64,000 bases of DNA from CADEDH01 sp965262175 (GCA_965262175.1 CBDHES010000002.1:1922001-1986000), one strand, 5' to 3'; shown: positions 32,627-41,341, numbered from the stretch's first letter. Notes: generated by a model from the sequence alone, not told the origin. Made by a program: numbers and translations.

Positions 32627-33555
32627 CACGATCCCGCCGGCCTGGTCGGGCCCGACGGGGCCATCGGCGTCAGGTGGAGGATCGGGTCGCCGACGAGGTT
32701 GCGGAGCACCTCGTCGACGGTCGGGTCCGCAGTGCTCCCGTCGGGGTGGCCGTCGCCGTCACGATGGCCGTCGTCGCGGTGGCCGTTGCGGTTGCCGTGG
32801 CCGCCGTTGCCCGAGGCGCTGGCCGGTGACGGGCTCCCCAATCGGGGGACGGCCCGGGCCCGGCGGGCCGCCTGGAGCCCCTCGGCCACTGCGGCCCGGA
32901 GCTCGCCGTGGGCCAGATCGAAGGATCGGACGGAACGATGGCGGTAGCAGCGCTCCGCCCGGCGGCGGAGACGCCGATGGTGATCGCCGAGCCGGCTCAA
33001 CCGGTCGGCGACCGGGTCTTCCCACAGGTAAGCGAAGACCGCCGAGCCGATCGCCACCACCACGGTGAAGAGGCCGACGGCGACCGTGATCTCCAGGGTG
33101 GCGAAGCGGACGATCGACAGGACCGCGGTGGCGACGGCGACCGCCAGCACGGCCAGGGCGACCATGGCCCTGGAGCTGGCCTGCTCCCCTCGGCGGAACT
33201 GGGTGCCGATCAGGGTCCCCGCTCCGACGGTCGACAGGCCGACCCCGGTGAAGGTCAGGTAGGCCGTGGTCGGTGGGTCGCCGGCCACGATCAGGGCACC
33301 GGCACCGACCGAGACCTCGGCCAGCACCAGGGCCGCTTTGATCGTCCAGTTCAACCAGGAGCTGAGCCACTTCGGCCGCTGGATGTCACTGTCGTGGAAG
33401 TCGGTGAGCTGGCGGTGGTGGTCGAGGTGCTCCCAGCAGCGTCGCATGAGCTCGTTGCCCTCGACGACCATCCGCTCCCGCTCGCCGAGCAGGGCGCGGG
33501 TCCGGGCCGTCGCCTGCCTGACGGTGCGGGACATCGGCACCTGAGGCGAGGTCAC
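32626..33555 (-). CDS. four-helix membrane protein of unknown function
   Basis: This 309-residue protein is not recognised. An N-terminal basic helix region (TVRQATARTRALLGERERMVVE) is followed by four membrane helices in two pairs (residues about 70-88, 96-118, 128-150 and 155-178), then a basic helix and a Gly/His/Asn/Asp-rich linker (GNGGHGNRNGHRDDGH), and ends in a short acidic helix. GTG 33555 is preferred as GGGAGGA lies about eight bases upstream. The layout resembles small membrane effectors or scaffolds, but no family can be named. It is co-translated with the OmpA-like lipoprotein. Confidence 0.6.
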   Translation of the reverse strand: MTSPQVPMSRTVRQATARTRALLGERERMVVEGNELMRRCWEHLDHHRQLTDFHDSDIQRPKWLSSWLNWTIKAALVLAEVSVGAGALIVAGDPPTTAYLTFTGVGLSTVGAGTLIGTQFRRGEQASSRAMVALAVLAVAVATAVLSIVRFATLEITVAVGLFTVVVAIGSAVFAYLWEDPVADRLSRLGDHHRRLRRRAERCYRHRSVRSFDLAHGELRAAVAEGLQAARRARAVPRLGSPSPASASGNGGHGNRNGHRDDGHRDGDGHPDGSTADPTVDEVLRNLVGDPILHLTPMAPSGPTRPAGS

Positions 33556-33615
33556 GCCGCCGTCCTCCCGGCCGTTGGCGGGCCCCGGCGGGATCGGCCC
33601 CGGCGGGGTTGAGGG

Positions 33616-33669
33616 GTGTGGTCGAGGGCGGTGTGGTCGAGGGCGGTGTGGTCGAGGGCGGTGTGGTCG
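33616..33669. repeat. 15-bp tandem repeat (3.6 copies)
   Basis: Three perfect copies of GTGTGGTCGAGGGCG run from 33616 to 33660, and a fourth partial copy follows to 33669. Read on the minus strand, the unit encodes Thr-Thr-Pro-Pro-Ser in one frame, which starts MTTTTPPEPTT at 33694. That frame is not the frame of the neighbouring membrane protein. Copy number is likely to vary by slippage. Confidence 0.8.
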
Positions 33670-33712
33670 GTTCAGGGGGTGTGGTCGTCGTCATCGTGCG
33701 TCGTCTCCCTCG

Positions 33713-34540
33713 TCAGGCGCCGGTCACCAGGCAGGTGGCGGCTTGGCGGTCGAGACAGGCCTGCTCCCAGACCTGGGCCAGGAGGTCGAGCCAGTCACCC
33801 GGCGCCCCCCGGGGGTCGGCGGTCCGGCCGATGTCGGGCCAGTCGACATGGACCCGCCGACCGAGGTCGACCGGTGGGGCGACCTCCGCCGCCAGCTCAC
33901 CGACCTCGTCGGGACGGATCGGGCGGTTGAGCGACACCGCCGGGGTCTCGGTGACCCCGTCGGAAAGGACCAGGAGCCGGACCTCGGCGTCGCCGCTCAA
34001 CCGGACCAGGCGATTGTCGATCGCCCGGTAGACGGCCCCGGGGTCCGACCCGGCGGCGGCATCGACATCGGCGAGGTGAGCAGCGATGGCCCGCTCGATC
34101 TCGGCCATCGCCTCGGCCTGGCGCTCGGGGAGCTCGAGGTCGCGAGCGCTCTCGGTTCCCAGGGTTGCGTCGAAGGACGCCTCGTACAAGGTCGTGGCCT
34201 GGCTGTTGGCCAGGAGCAGGACCTCGAGGTCGGCGTCGCAATCGATCGCTTCCCCGACGTGGCGTTCGAGGTCGACGAGCCGGTCGGCCAACAGACCGTC
34301 GTCGAGCTCCGAAGGAGACAACTCGATGGCTGCGACGTGGAACGTCGACGCGTCGCTCCCGGCGGGGCACGATCCGGCCCATCGATCACCGGGTGACGAG
34401 CAGGCCGCCAGGGCGGCCAAGCCGGCGAGGCGAGGCGAGCCGGCCGAGCGTGGCGATCGGGGAACGGCCGGAGTGGGCTGGGCTCGGGTGGGCTGGGCTC
34501 GGGTGGGCTGGGGGTGGGCTGGGCTCCGGTGGGATGGCAT
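33713..34540 (-). CDS. lipoprotein with possible degenerate VWA-like domain
   Basis: The 275-residue protein has an unusually long Pro/Arg/Ser N terminus, including tandem QPTRA repeats, before a lipobox (GLAALAAC). The rest alternates strands and helices: FHVAAIELSPSELDDGLLADRL, LEVLLLANSQAT, VRLLVLSDGVTET and HVDWPDIGRT, then a final helix DLLAQVWEQACLDRQAAT. The order and the LLVLSDG strand resemble a von Willebrand factor A domain without a standard MIDAS motif; this is a weak match. ATG 34540 has GAGGAG about six bases upstream. It belongs to the four-gene envelope module. Confidence 0.6.
   Translation of the reverse strand: MPSHRSPAHPQPTRAQPTRAQPTPAVPRSPRSAGSPRLAGLAALAACSSPGDRWAGSCPAGSDASTFHVAAIELSPSELDDGLLADRLVDLERHVGEAIDCDADLEVLLLANSQATTLYEASFDATLGTESARDLELPERQAEAMAEIERAIAAHLADVDAAAGSDPGAVYRAIDNRLVRLSGDAEVRLLVLSDGVTETPAVSLNRPIRPDEVGELAAEVAPPVDLGRRVHVDWPDIGRTADPRGAPGDWLDLLAQVWEQACLDRQAATCLVTGA
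34473..34512. repeat. 15-bp tandem repeat coding QPTRA
   Basis: GTGGGCTGGGCTCGG is present twice (34473-34487 and 34488-34502), followed by a partial third copy to 34512. It encodes the QPTRA units in the N terminus of the minus-strand lipoprotein. It is in frame, so copy changes alter only linker length. Confidence 0.7.
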
Positions 34541-34550
34541 CGCTGGCTCC

Positions 34551-34859
34551 TCAGGGGGTCGGAGGTGAGGTGTCGATCGACTCGACCCGGAAGAGGTCGC
34601 TCGGCCCGACCCGTGACAGGTGATCGGCGACGGTGGGCACCGACGGCCGATGCACGAGGCGCGGCTCGGCGGTGGCGGCCGACACCAGCGCGACGACCGA
34701 GGCGGCCGCCCCACCGAGGCCGACGATCAGGAAGACGATCAGCTTGGGGGTGTCGGACGGCGCAGGACGGATGCGGGGACGACGCCGGCCGGGGACGGCG
34801 ATCGTGGTGCGGGCGGCATCGCGGGTCGTGGACCCACGGGCGCGGGGAAACAGGGCCAT
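34551..34859 (-). CDS. single-helix membrane protein of unknown function
   Basis: The 102-residue protein has an Arg-rich N terminus (MALFPRARGSTTRDAARTT), one membrane helix (LIVFLIVGLGGAAASVVALVSA, residues about 40-61) and a short outer tail ending VGPSDLFRVESIDTSPPTP. It is the first gene of the minus-strand module and lies 10 bases before the lipoprotein gene. No family is recognised; the genes were probably transcribed together. Confidence 0.6.
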   Translation of the reverse strand: MALFPRARGSTTRDAARTTIAVPGRRRPRIRPAPSDTPKLIVFLIVGLGGAAASVVALVSAATAEPRLVHRPSVPTVADHLSRVGPSDLFRVESIDTSPPTP

Positions 34860-34978
34860 CGGGTGGCTGCCCTCCGTGAGATGGGTGACGCGGCGTAGAG
34901 ACCCCGGGCCGGTGTCCGGGTTCTCATGACAACTACGTCACCGAGCCCCGCGCTCGGCTGTGACAGGTTTGTTGCGGG

Positions 34979-35173
34979 TCAGCGGGGCCGGCGCCGGTTG
35001 GCGGCCGGAGCCGGTGCCCGATGCCACCACCGGCCGCTGAACCGCCACGTCGTGTCGGCGTTCCCGGCCTCGTCGTCGGCCTCGGACGGGGTGGGCCAGA
35101 CGGCGACGACGGCGGCCATGATGGCCGCCGCTTCGGCGTCGGTCGGTGTGGGGGTGATCCGGGCGTCGGTCAT
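34979..35173 (-). CDS. acyl-CoA carboxylase epsilon subunit
   Basis: The 64-residue protein has the short AccE/PccE pattern: an N-terminal helix TDAEAAAIMAAVVAVWPTP, an acidic linker and a C-terminal TWRFSGRWWHRAP. In actinomycetes this small subunit sits beside the carboxyltransferase beta subunit and increases its activity. It lies 15 bases downstream of such a beta subunit gene, which supports the call. The start is ATG 35173. Confidence 0.82.
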   Translation of the reverse strand: MTDARITPTPTDAEAAAIMAAVVAVWPTPSEADDEAGNADTTWRFSGRWWHRAPAPAANRRRPR

Positions 35174-35188
35174 CGTCGCGGACTCCGC

Positions 35189-36739
35189 CTACAGCGGCAC
35201 GTTGCCGTGCTTGCGTTGGGGGAGCTCCTCCCGCTTGGACCGGAGCATCTCGAACCCGGCGATCACCTTGCGGCGGGTCTCGGCAGGGTCGATCACATCG
35301 TCGATGTAGCCCCGCTCGGCGGCGATCCACGGGTTGGCGAATCGCTCCTTGTACTCCTCGATGAGCTCGGTCCGGCGGGCGTCGGGATCGGCGGCGGCCT
35401 GGATCTCCCGCCGGTAGACGATGTCGGTCGCCCCCTCGGGGCCCATCACCGCCAGCTCGGCCGACGGCCAGGCGAACGACAGGTCGCAGCCGACGCCCTT
35501 GGAGTCCATGACGACGTAGGCGCCGCCGTAGGCCTTACGGGTGATGACCTGGATCCGGGGGACGGTGGCCTCACAGTAGGAGTAGAGCAGCTTGGCCCCG
35601 TGGCGGATGATGCCGCCGTACTCCTGGTCGACGCCGGGGAGGAACCCGGGCACGTCGACGAAGGTCAACAGGGGGATGTTGAACGCGTCGCAGGTTCGGA
35701 CGAACCGGGCCGCCTTCGACGAGCTCTCGATGTCGAGGACACCGGCCAGCACCATCGGCTGGTTGGCGACAACGCCGACGGGATGCCCATCGAGGCGGAC
35801 GAAGCCGCAGACGATCGATTTCGCCCAGTTGGCGTGATACTCCATGAACTCCCCGTCGTCGGCGACCTCGGTGATCACCGCCTTCATGTCGTAGGGCATG
35901 TTGGGGCTGGGCGGCATGAGCTCGGTCAGCGAGGGGCAGGCCCGCTCGGGATCGTCGTCGCTTACGGCGTGGGGAGGCTCCTCCAGGTTGTTGGAGGGAA
36001 GGAACGAGAGCAGGTACTTGACGTCGTCGAGGACGGCCTTCTCGTCGGCGGCGACGAAGGTCGCCACACCGGATCGCGACGAGTGGCTGCCGGCGCCGCC
36101 CAACTCCTCCAGGGTCACCTCTTCCCCGGTGACCGTCTTCACGACGTCGGGGCCCGTGATGAACATGTGGGACGTCTCACGCACCATGAAGATGAAGTCG
36201 GTCATGGCCGGGCTGTAGACCGCACCACCGGCACACGGCCCCATGACCACGCTCAGCTGGGGGATGACGCCCGACGCCTGGACGTTGCGGTAGAAGATGC
36301 CGCCGTAGCCATCGAGGCTGACGACGCCCTCGGGGATCCGGGCCCCGGCGCCGTCGTTGAGGCCGATGCAGGGAGCGCCGACCGAGAGGGCGAGGTCCAT
36401 CAGCTTGTGGATCTTCTCGGCGAAGACTTCGCCGAGGGAGCCCCCGTTGATCGTGAAATCCTGGCTGAAGACGAAGATCTTCCGGCCGTCGACCGTTCCC
36501 CACCCGGTGATAACCCCGTCGGTGTACGGGCGGGACTCGGCTTCGGGGTGGCGAGTTCGGGCCAGCATGTCGAGCTCATGGAACGATCCGTCATCGAGCA
36601 GGTAGTCCAGCCGTTCCCGGGCCAGCATCTTGCCCTTCTCGTGCTGGCGTTTGACCGCCCGCTCGGGCCCGGCGTTGAGGGCCTCCTGCTTCCGTTGCTC
36701 CAGGTCGGCGAGTCGCTCGCTCAAGGGATGATCGGCCAC
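35189..36739 (-). CDS. acyl-CoA carboxylase beta (carboxyltransferase) subunit
   Basis: The 516-residue protein is the biotin-dependent carboxyltransferase half (AccD/PccB type). It has crotonase-like signatures in both domains: GAGARIPEGVVSLDGYGGIFYRN and GPCAGGAVYSPAMTDFIFM in the N domain; VDVPGFLPGVDQEYGGIIRHGAKLLY and KAYGGAYVVMDSKG in the C domain. GTG 36739 (VADHPLSERLADLEQRK) gives the normal family start, although the ribosome site is weak. It is followed by the epsilon subunit. The biotin-carrying alpha subunit is not in the window. The substrate (propionyl-, acetyl- or longer acyl-CoA) cannot be fixed from sequence. Confidence 0.93.
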   Translation of the reverse strand: MADHPLSERLADLEQRKQEALNAGPERAVKRQHEKGKMLARERLDYLLDDGSFHELDMLARTRHPEAESRPYTDGVITGWGTVDGRKIFVFSQDFTINGGSLGEVFAEKIHKLMDLALSVGAPCIGLNDGAGARIPEGVVSLDGYGGIFYRNVQASGVIPQLSVVMGPCAGGAVYSPAMTDFIFMVRETSHMFITGPDVVKTVTGEEVTLEELGGAGSHSSRSGVATFVAADEKAVLDDVKYLLSFLPSNNLEEPPHAVSDDDPERACPSLTELMPPSPNMPYDMKAVITEVADDGEFMEYHANWAKSIVCGFVRLDGHPVGVVANQPMVLAGVLDIESSSKAARFVRTCDAFNIPLLTFVDVPGFLPGVDQEYGGIIRHGAKLLYSYCEATVPRIQVITRKAYGGAYVVMDSKGVGCDLSFAWPSAELAVMGPEGATDIVYRREIQAAADPDARRTELIEEYKERFANPWIAAERGYIDDVIDPAETRRKVIAGFEMLRSKREELPQRKHGNVPL

Positions 36740-36827
36740 CTTTGGCAGGGTAACTTGGATCCGGCTCGGTCCAATTCGCCGCCCGTCGATCGTCGGAGGG
36801 GCGAGGAGCGATCGACGGAGGCACGTG

Positions 36828-37154
36828 ATGAGCGACGAGTTCTGGGATGTGGCCGGGCCCCTTCTGGCCGAGGGCACCATCGCCGAGGGGACGATCATGG
36901 GCGGACCCTGCGTCCGGGCCGACGGCGAGTTCGTGGCCATGCCCCATCACAAGGGCCCCGGCCTCGTGGTCAAGCTCCCTCGCGATCGGGTGAGCGAGCT
37001 CATCGAGGCCGGCTCGGGGGCGCCGTTCGCACCGGCCGGCAAGGTGTTCCGGGAATGGGTTCTCGTCGCCGACCACGACGAGGACCGGTGGACCGAGCTG
37101 CTCCGGGAATCGGTCACGTTCGTGACGGGCTCGACCGGCTCCGCCGGCCGGTGA
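36828..37154 (+). CDS. TfoX/Sxy-N-like small protein
   Basis: The 108-residue protein reads GTIMGGPCVRADGEFVAMPHHKGPGLVVKLPRDRVSELI, then GAPFAPAGKVFREWVLV, a pattern shared with TfoX/YjbR-type alpha/beta domains (a short protein with an LVVKLP strand and PF.P.G...REWV). The function of such stand-alone domains is unknown. GGAGG precedes the paired GTG 36825/ATG 36828 start. It is divergent from the carboxylase beta gene and nine bases upstream of the ligase gene. Confidence 0.65.
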   Translation: MSDEFWDVAGPLLAEGTIAEGTIMGGPCVRADGEFVAMPHHKGPGLVVKLPRDRVSELIEAGSGAPFAPAGKVFREWVLVADHDEDRWTELLRESVTFVTGSTGSAGR

Positions 37155-37163
37155 GGTGAGCCG

Positions 37164-38252
37164 GTGACCCTCCCCGTCGAGCCACCGATCAAGCCGATGC
37201 TGGCCAAGGCCATCGACGGCATCCCCGAACGGGACGACCTCCTGTTCGAGCCGAAGTGGGACGGGTTCCGGTGCATCGTGTTCCGGGACGGCGAAGACGT
37301 GGTCCTCGGGTCCCGCAACGAGCGGCCCTTGACCCGCTACTTCCCCGAGATGCTGGCCCCGTTGCGGGACGCGCTGCCCGATCGGTGCGTCATCGACGGC
37401 GAGCTGATCGTCGCCACCGACGACCATCTCGACTTCGACGCGCTACAGCAGCGGATCCATCCGGCCGAATCGCGGGTCTCGATGTTGGCCGAGAAGACCC
37501 CGGCCGACTTCGTGGCGTTCGATCTGCTGGCCGAGGGCGACGACGACCTTCGCCACCGGCCCTTCGCCGAACGTCGGGCCCGGCTGGAAGCGGTGATGGA
37601 CGGGGTCGGACCTCCGCTCCACCTGACACCGGTGACCGCCGATCCGGCGGTGGCCGCCGAGTGGTTCCGAGTGTTCGAGGGGGCGGGACTCGACGGGTTG
37701 ATCGCCAAGCCGATCGGCGACCCCTACGTGGAGAACAAACGAACCCAGTTCAAGGTGAAGCACGTCCGGACCGCCGACGCCGTCGTAGCCGGGTTCCGGT
37801 GGCACAAGGACGGCGAAGGGGTCGGCTCGTTGCTCCTCGGCCTGCACCAGGGGGGCGATCTCCATCACGTCGGGGTGGCGGCCAGCTTCACCAAGAAGGA
37901 GCGGGCCCAGCTGGTCGAGGAACTGCGGCCCCTGACCGAGGGAGCGCTGGACGACCACCCGTGGCGGGGATGGGCCGAGGCCGAGGCCCACGCCCGGGAG
38001 GAGGGGCGCATGCCGGGCGCACCCCACCGGTGGAGCGCCCAGAAGGACCACTCGTGGGTCCCGTTGCGGATCGAGCGGGTCGTCGAGGTGAAGTACGGCT
38101 CGACGTTGAACGGCCGGTTCCGGGAGGTGACCAAGGTGCTGCGATGGCGCCCCGACAAGACGCCGACCGAGTGCGATTTCGACCAGTTGGACGAGCCCGA
38201 GCCTGTCGGACTGGGAAGCGTCCTTGCTGCCCAGTCCGACAGTCCTAGCTAA
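37164..38252 (+). CDS. ligC: ATP-dependent DNA ligase (LigC type)
   Basis: The 362-residue protein has the nucleotidyl-transferase domain with the adenylated lysine in EPKWDGFR (motif I), then VIDGELIV (motif III), DFVAFDLLA (motif IIIa), GLIAKP (motif IV) and TQFKVKHVRTADAVVAGF (motif V); the OB-fold follows and ends VVEVKYGS. There is no N-terminal DNA-binding domain, so it is a short LigC/LigD-type ligase. GTG 37164 is the start. It precedes a LigD-type polymerase gene; together they fit an NHEJ or gap-filling repair route, though ku is not in the window. Confidence 0.93.
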   Translation: MTLPVEPPIKPMLAKAIDGIPERDDLLFEPKWDGFRCIVFRDGEDVVLGSRNERPLTRYFPEMLAPLRDALPDRCVIDGELIVATDDHLDFDALQQRIHPAESRVSMLAEKTPADFVAFDLLAEGDDDLRHRPFAERRARLEAVMDGVGPPLHLTPVTADPAVAAEWFRVFEGAGLDGLIAKPIGDPYVENKRTQFKVKHVRTADAVVAGFRWHKDGEGVGSLLLGLHQGGDLHHVGVAASFTKKERAQLVEELRPLTEGALDDHPWRGWAEAEAHAREEGRMPGAPHRWSAQKDHSWVPLRIERVVEVKYGSTLNGRFREVTKVLRWRPDKTPTECDFDQLDEPEPVGLGSVLAAQSDSPS

Positions 38253-38301
38253 TCCGCCGGGCTCTCCTTACAGGAACCGCTCGGTTTTCGCATGCGGCAC
38301 G

Positions 38302-38346
38302 CGTCCGCTGTAACACGGCCACACGACGAGCTATACGTCGCGGACG
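38302..38346 (+). other. nested inverted repeat in an AT-richer spacer
   Basis: The 127-base spacer between the ligase and polymerase genes is clearly poorer in GC than its surroundings. It contains CGTCCGC (38302-38308) pairing with GCGGACG (38340-38346), and inside it CGACG (38324-38328) with CGTCG (38336-38340) around loop AGCTATA. The outer and inner stems share one base, so only one can form fully at a time. It may end ligase transcription or act on the downstream gene; no T-run is present. Confidence 0.4.
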
Positions 38347-38379
38347 GGTGGTCAAAAGTTCCCGGGAGATCCCAAGCAA

Positions 38380-39411
38380 TTGTCTACTAGGTCAAATAGC
38401 CCAAAGGGGGGATCGATAACGGTCGAGGCCGCCGGCCGGGAGGTGTCGGTCTCGAATCCGGACAAGGTGTTCTTCTCCAAGCGGGGTGAGACGAAGCTCG
38501 ACCTGATCGAGTTCTACCTCGCCCTCGAGGGTCCCCTGATGGCCATGATGGGCGACCGCCCGACGCTGATGCAGCGGTTCCCCGACGGGGCATCGGGCAA
38601 GTCGTTCTACCAGAAGCGGGTTCCCAAGGGGGCGCCGGCCTGGCTGGAGACGACGACGATGAGCACGCCGAACGGGACGACCTCCAACGCCATGGTGGCG
38701 GCCGACGTGGCCCATCTCGTGTGGGCGGCCAACATGGGCTGCCTCGGGTTCCACCCCTGGCCGACCCGAGCGTCGAATCCCGGGGTGACCGACGAGTTGC
38801 GAATCGATCTGGATCCGTCGCCGGGGATCGAGTTCGCCGACATCCGCTTCGCTGCCCACAAGGCCCGGGAACTGTTCGACGAGCTGGGCATCACCGTGTT
38901 CGTGAAGACGACCGGGAGCCGGGGTCTGCATCTCTTCGCCCGGCTCGAGCCCCGGTGGGACTCCTACCACGTCCGACTGGCCGCGGTGGCGGCCGCCCGG
39001 GAGCTGGAGCGCCGCTACCCCGACCGATTGACGGCGGCCTGGTGGAAAGAGGAGCGGGGCACGCGGGTCCTGATCGACTACAACCAGAACGCTCCCCACA
39101 AGACGGTGTTCGGGACCTGGAGCGTGCGAGCTCGGGTCGGGGCCCAGGTCAGCACGCCGATCTGGTGGGACGAGCTCGACGACGTGAAGCCCGACGGGCT
39201 GACGATGGCGACCGTGGTGGCCAAGGTCGATGCCGAAGGCGATCCGTGGGCGGCCATGTTCGACGGTGCGAGCTCGATCGAGCCGCTGCTGGCCATGCAC
39301 GCCGCCGACCGGGCCAACGGGCTCCCCGATGCGCCCTGGCCGCCGGTGTACCCGAAGATGCCCCACGAGCCGCCGAGGGTCGCCCCCAGCCGGGCCAAGA
39401 AGACCGAGTGA
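38380..39411 (+). CDS. LigD-type NHEJ polymerase/primase domain protein
   Basis: The 343-residue protein is a stand-alone AEP-type polymerase domain (PolDom/LigD-pol): GREVSVSNPDKVFFSKRG, then GCLGFHPWPTR, RIDLDPSPGIEF (metal-binding Asp residues), VKTTGSRGLHLFA and RVLIDYNQNAPHKTVFG. These enzymes add ribo- or deoxynucleotides during end joining. The only usable start in frame is TTG 38380; a better SD-like AAGGGGGG (38403-38410) lies further inside, before an ATA codon, so the real start may be unusual. It forms a pair with the LigC-type ligase upstream. Confidence 0.9.
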   Translation: MSTRSNSPKGGSITVEAAGREVSVSNPDKVFFSKRGETKLDLIEFYLALEGPLMAMMGDRPTLMQRFPDGASGKSFYQKRVPKGAPAWLETTTMSTPNGTTSNAMVAADVAHLVWAANMGCLGFHPWPTRASNPGVTDELRIDLDPSPGIEFADIRFAAHKARELFDELGITVFVKTTGSRGLHLFARLEPRWDSYHVRLAAVAAARELERRYPDRLTAAWWKEERGTRVLIDYNQNAPHKTVFGTWSVRARVGAQVSTPIWWDELDDVKPDGLTMATVVAKVDAEGDPWAAMFDGASSIEPLLAMHAADRANGLPDAPWPPVYPKMPHEPPRVAPSRAKKTE

Positions 39412-39439
39412 CGAGCCTCCACCGACCGCTGGGGCCGAG

Positions 39440-40242
39440 TCAGCCGTTCCGGAGATCCCGGCGTTCGAAGGCGGCCACCGCCACCACGGCCAACACGATC
39501 ACGACCCCGCCCAGTACCGCGACGCCGGTGGGAGAGAGGCCCGACCGCAGCGCCCCGGCACCGTCGTAGTAGTGGAACACCGACAGCCGATCGGCCCAGT
39601 CCAGGCCGTCGATGGTCGGGACGACGGTGTCGGCCATGTAGGACGCGGCCGCCACCGTGGCCGCCACCGCCACCGCCACCCCTCGTCGCCCGGTGACGGC
39701 ACCGGCGGTGATGGTCACCAGGGCCATCACCATCGCCAGGAGCCCGAGCTGCACGGTGGCCGCCACCAACCGACCGACCGGGACGGCGAGCCCGACCGGC
39801 CCCCGCAGCACCAGGACGGTGGCCAGCACCAGTGCGGTGGCGATCGCCGTCATCACCACCACGGCCACCATCCGCTGGAGCAGCAATGAGCGGCGGGACA
39901 CCGGGTGGGCGGCCACCAACTCCATCGTGCCCCCCTCCTCGTCGCCGGCGAGGTGCTTGGCCCCCGCCCCGATGGCGAACACGGTGAGGAGCACCGGCAT
40001 GATCAGGCCGTACACCGTCGAACCGAGGTAGCCGGCCGGGGTACCGATCTCCTCCCACCCGAACGCCTCGACAACCTCGGCCGGGAACTGATCGATCACC
40101 TCGGTGTAGGCGTCGGCATCGACCGCGGCGTAGCTGCCGGTGTAGACCGCGGCCGCCGCCACGATCCCGATCGCCCATCCGAGCAACCCTCGCCGCGAGT
40201 CCCACAACGCCTTGGTGGCGATCGTCGACACCAGCAACGAGC

Positions 40243-40246
<4 letters not shown>
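39440..40246 (-). CDS. ABC-2 type transporter permease
   Basis: The 268-residue protein has six hydrophobic segments (near residues 22-40, 68-92, 112-136, 148-170, 178-196 and 238-258). The first loop reads YTEVIDQFPAEVVEAFG and the second FAIGAGAKHLAGDEEGGTMELVAAHPVSRR, the usual pattern for ABC-2 multidrug or sodium/ion exporters of the YhaP/NatB sort. GTG 40246 overlaps the ATPase stop (GTGA). The pair appears to be transcribed from the LexA-box promoter at 41300-41328. Confidence 0.85.
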
Positions 40247-41127
<881 letters not shown>

Positions 41128-41190
41128 CGCCGCCTCAACCTACGCCCGGGGCGAGGAGGGGGACAAGAGTCCGAAGGCCCGAGGAGGGGT

Positions 41191-41291
41191 GCCCCGTTGG
41201 GTGGCTCTACGGCGGAGATGCCGGGCAACGTCGTGAAGAGGGTGTGGTAGAACCCCACGCCGTCTCCCGGCGTGAGCCACCTCAACGGGGC
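41191..41291 (-). promoter_or_regulatory. structured RNA leader of the ABC transporter genes
   Basis: On the minus strand the predicted transcript begins near 41293. GCCCCGTTGAGGTGGCTC (41291-41274) pairs with GAGCCACCCAACGGGGC (41207-41191), a 17-bp stem with one bulged base. Inside are a hairpin CACGCC/GGCGTG (41269-41274 with 41256-41261) and unpaired purine-rich segments. The remaining 64 bases before ATG 41127 are C-rich. The leader is not recognised as a known riboswitch class. It could be an attenuator or an sRNA; the pairing is seen directly, the role is inference. Confidence 0.5.
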
Positions 41292-41299
41292 ATGTCCCC

Positions 41300-41328
41300 A
41301 TACTATCGAACATATGTTCGATCGACAA
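41300..41328 (-). promoter_or_regulatory. LexA (SOS) box within a sigma70-type promoter
   Basis: ATCGAACATATGTTCGAT (41305-41322) is an 18-bp perfect palindrome containing TCGAAC-N4-GTTCGA, the actinobacterial LexA-box consensus. Reading to the left, it fills the 17-bp spacer between TTGTCG (-35, complement of 41323-41328) and TAGTAT (-10, complement of 41300-41305). LexA bound there would block RNA polymerase. The promoter points to the ABC transporter genes. The palindrome also includes an ATG (41313) starting MFDSMG, as in DUF222/13E12 genes whose start overlaps such a box, but that frame gives no recognisable DUF222 protein. Confidence 0.72.
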
Positions 41329-41341
41329 GCCCCGAACTCCG

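Noticed and set aside
33386..33694. Minus-strand frame starting with TTPPS repeats before the four-helix protein
   Set aside because: It runs out of frame into the membrane-protein gene as Arg/Pro-rich sequence; a good ribosome site supports the other frame at GTG 33555.
35021..37159. Plus-strand open frame of 712 codons opposite the carboxylase beta gene
   Set aside because: Shadow of the carboxyltransferase gene in the opposite frame; no known motif.
41191..41291. SRP RNA, 6S RNA or a known riboswitch
   Set aside because: The conserved SRP tetraloop/asymmetric-loop sequence and known riboswitch cores (cobalamin, c-di-GMP, SAM, guanidine, purine) are not present.
41140..41313. Short minus-strand frame starting MFDSMG inside the LexA box
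   Set aside because: DUF222/13E12 proteins often start with such a sequence, but the next 50 residues are Arg/Pro-rich and have no DUF222 features. The predicted transcription start lies downstream of this ATG. Kept only as an alternative in the promoter entry.
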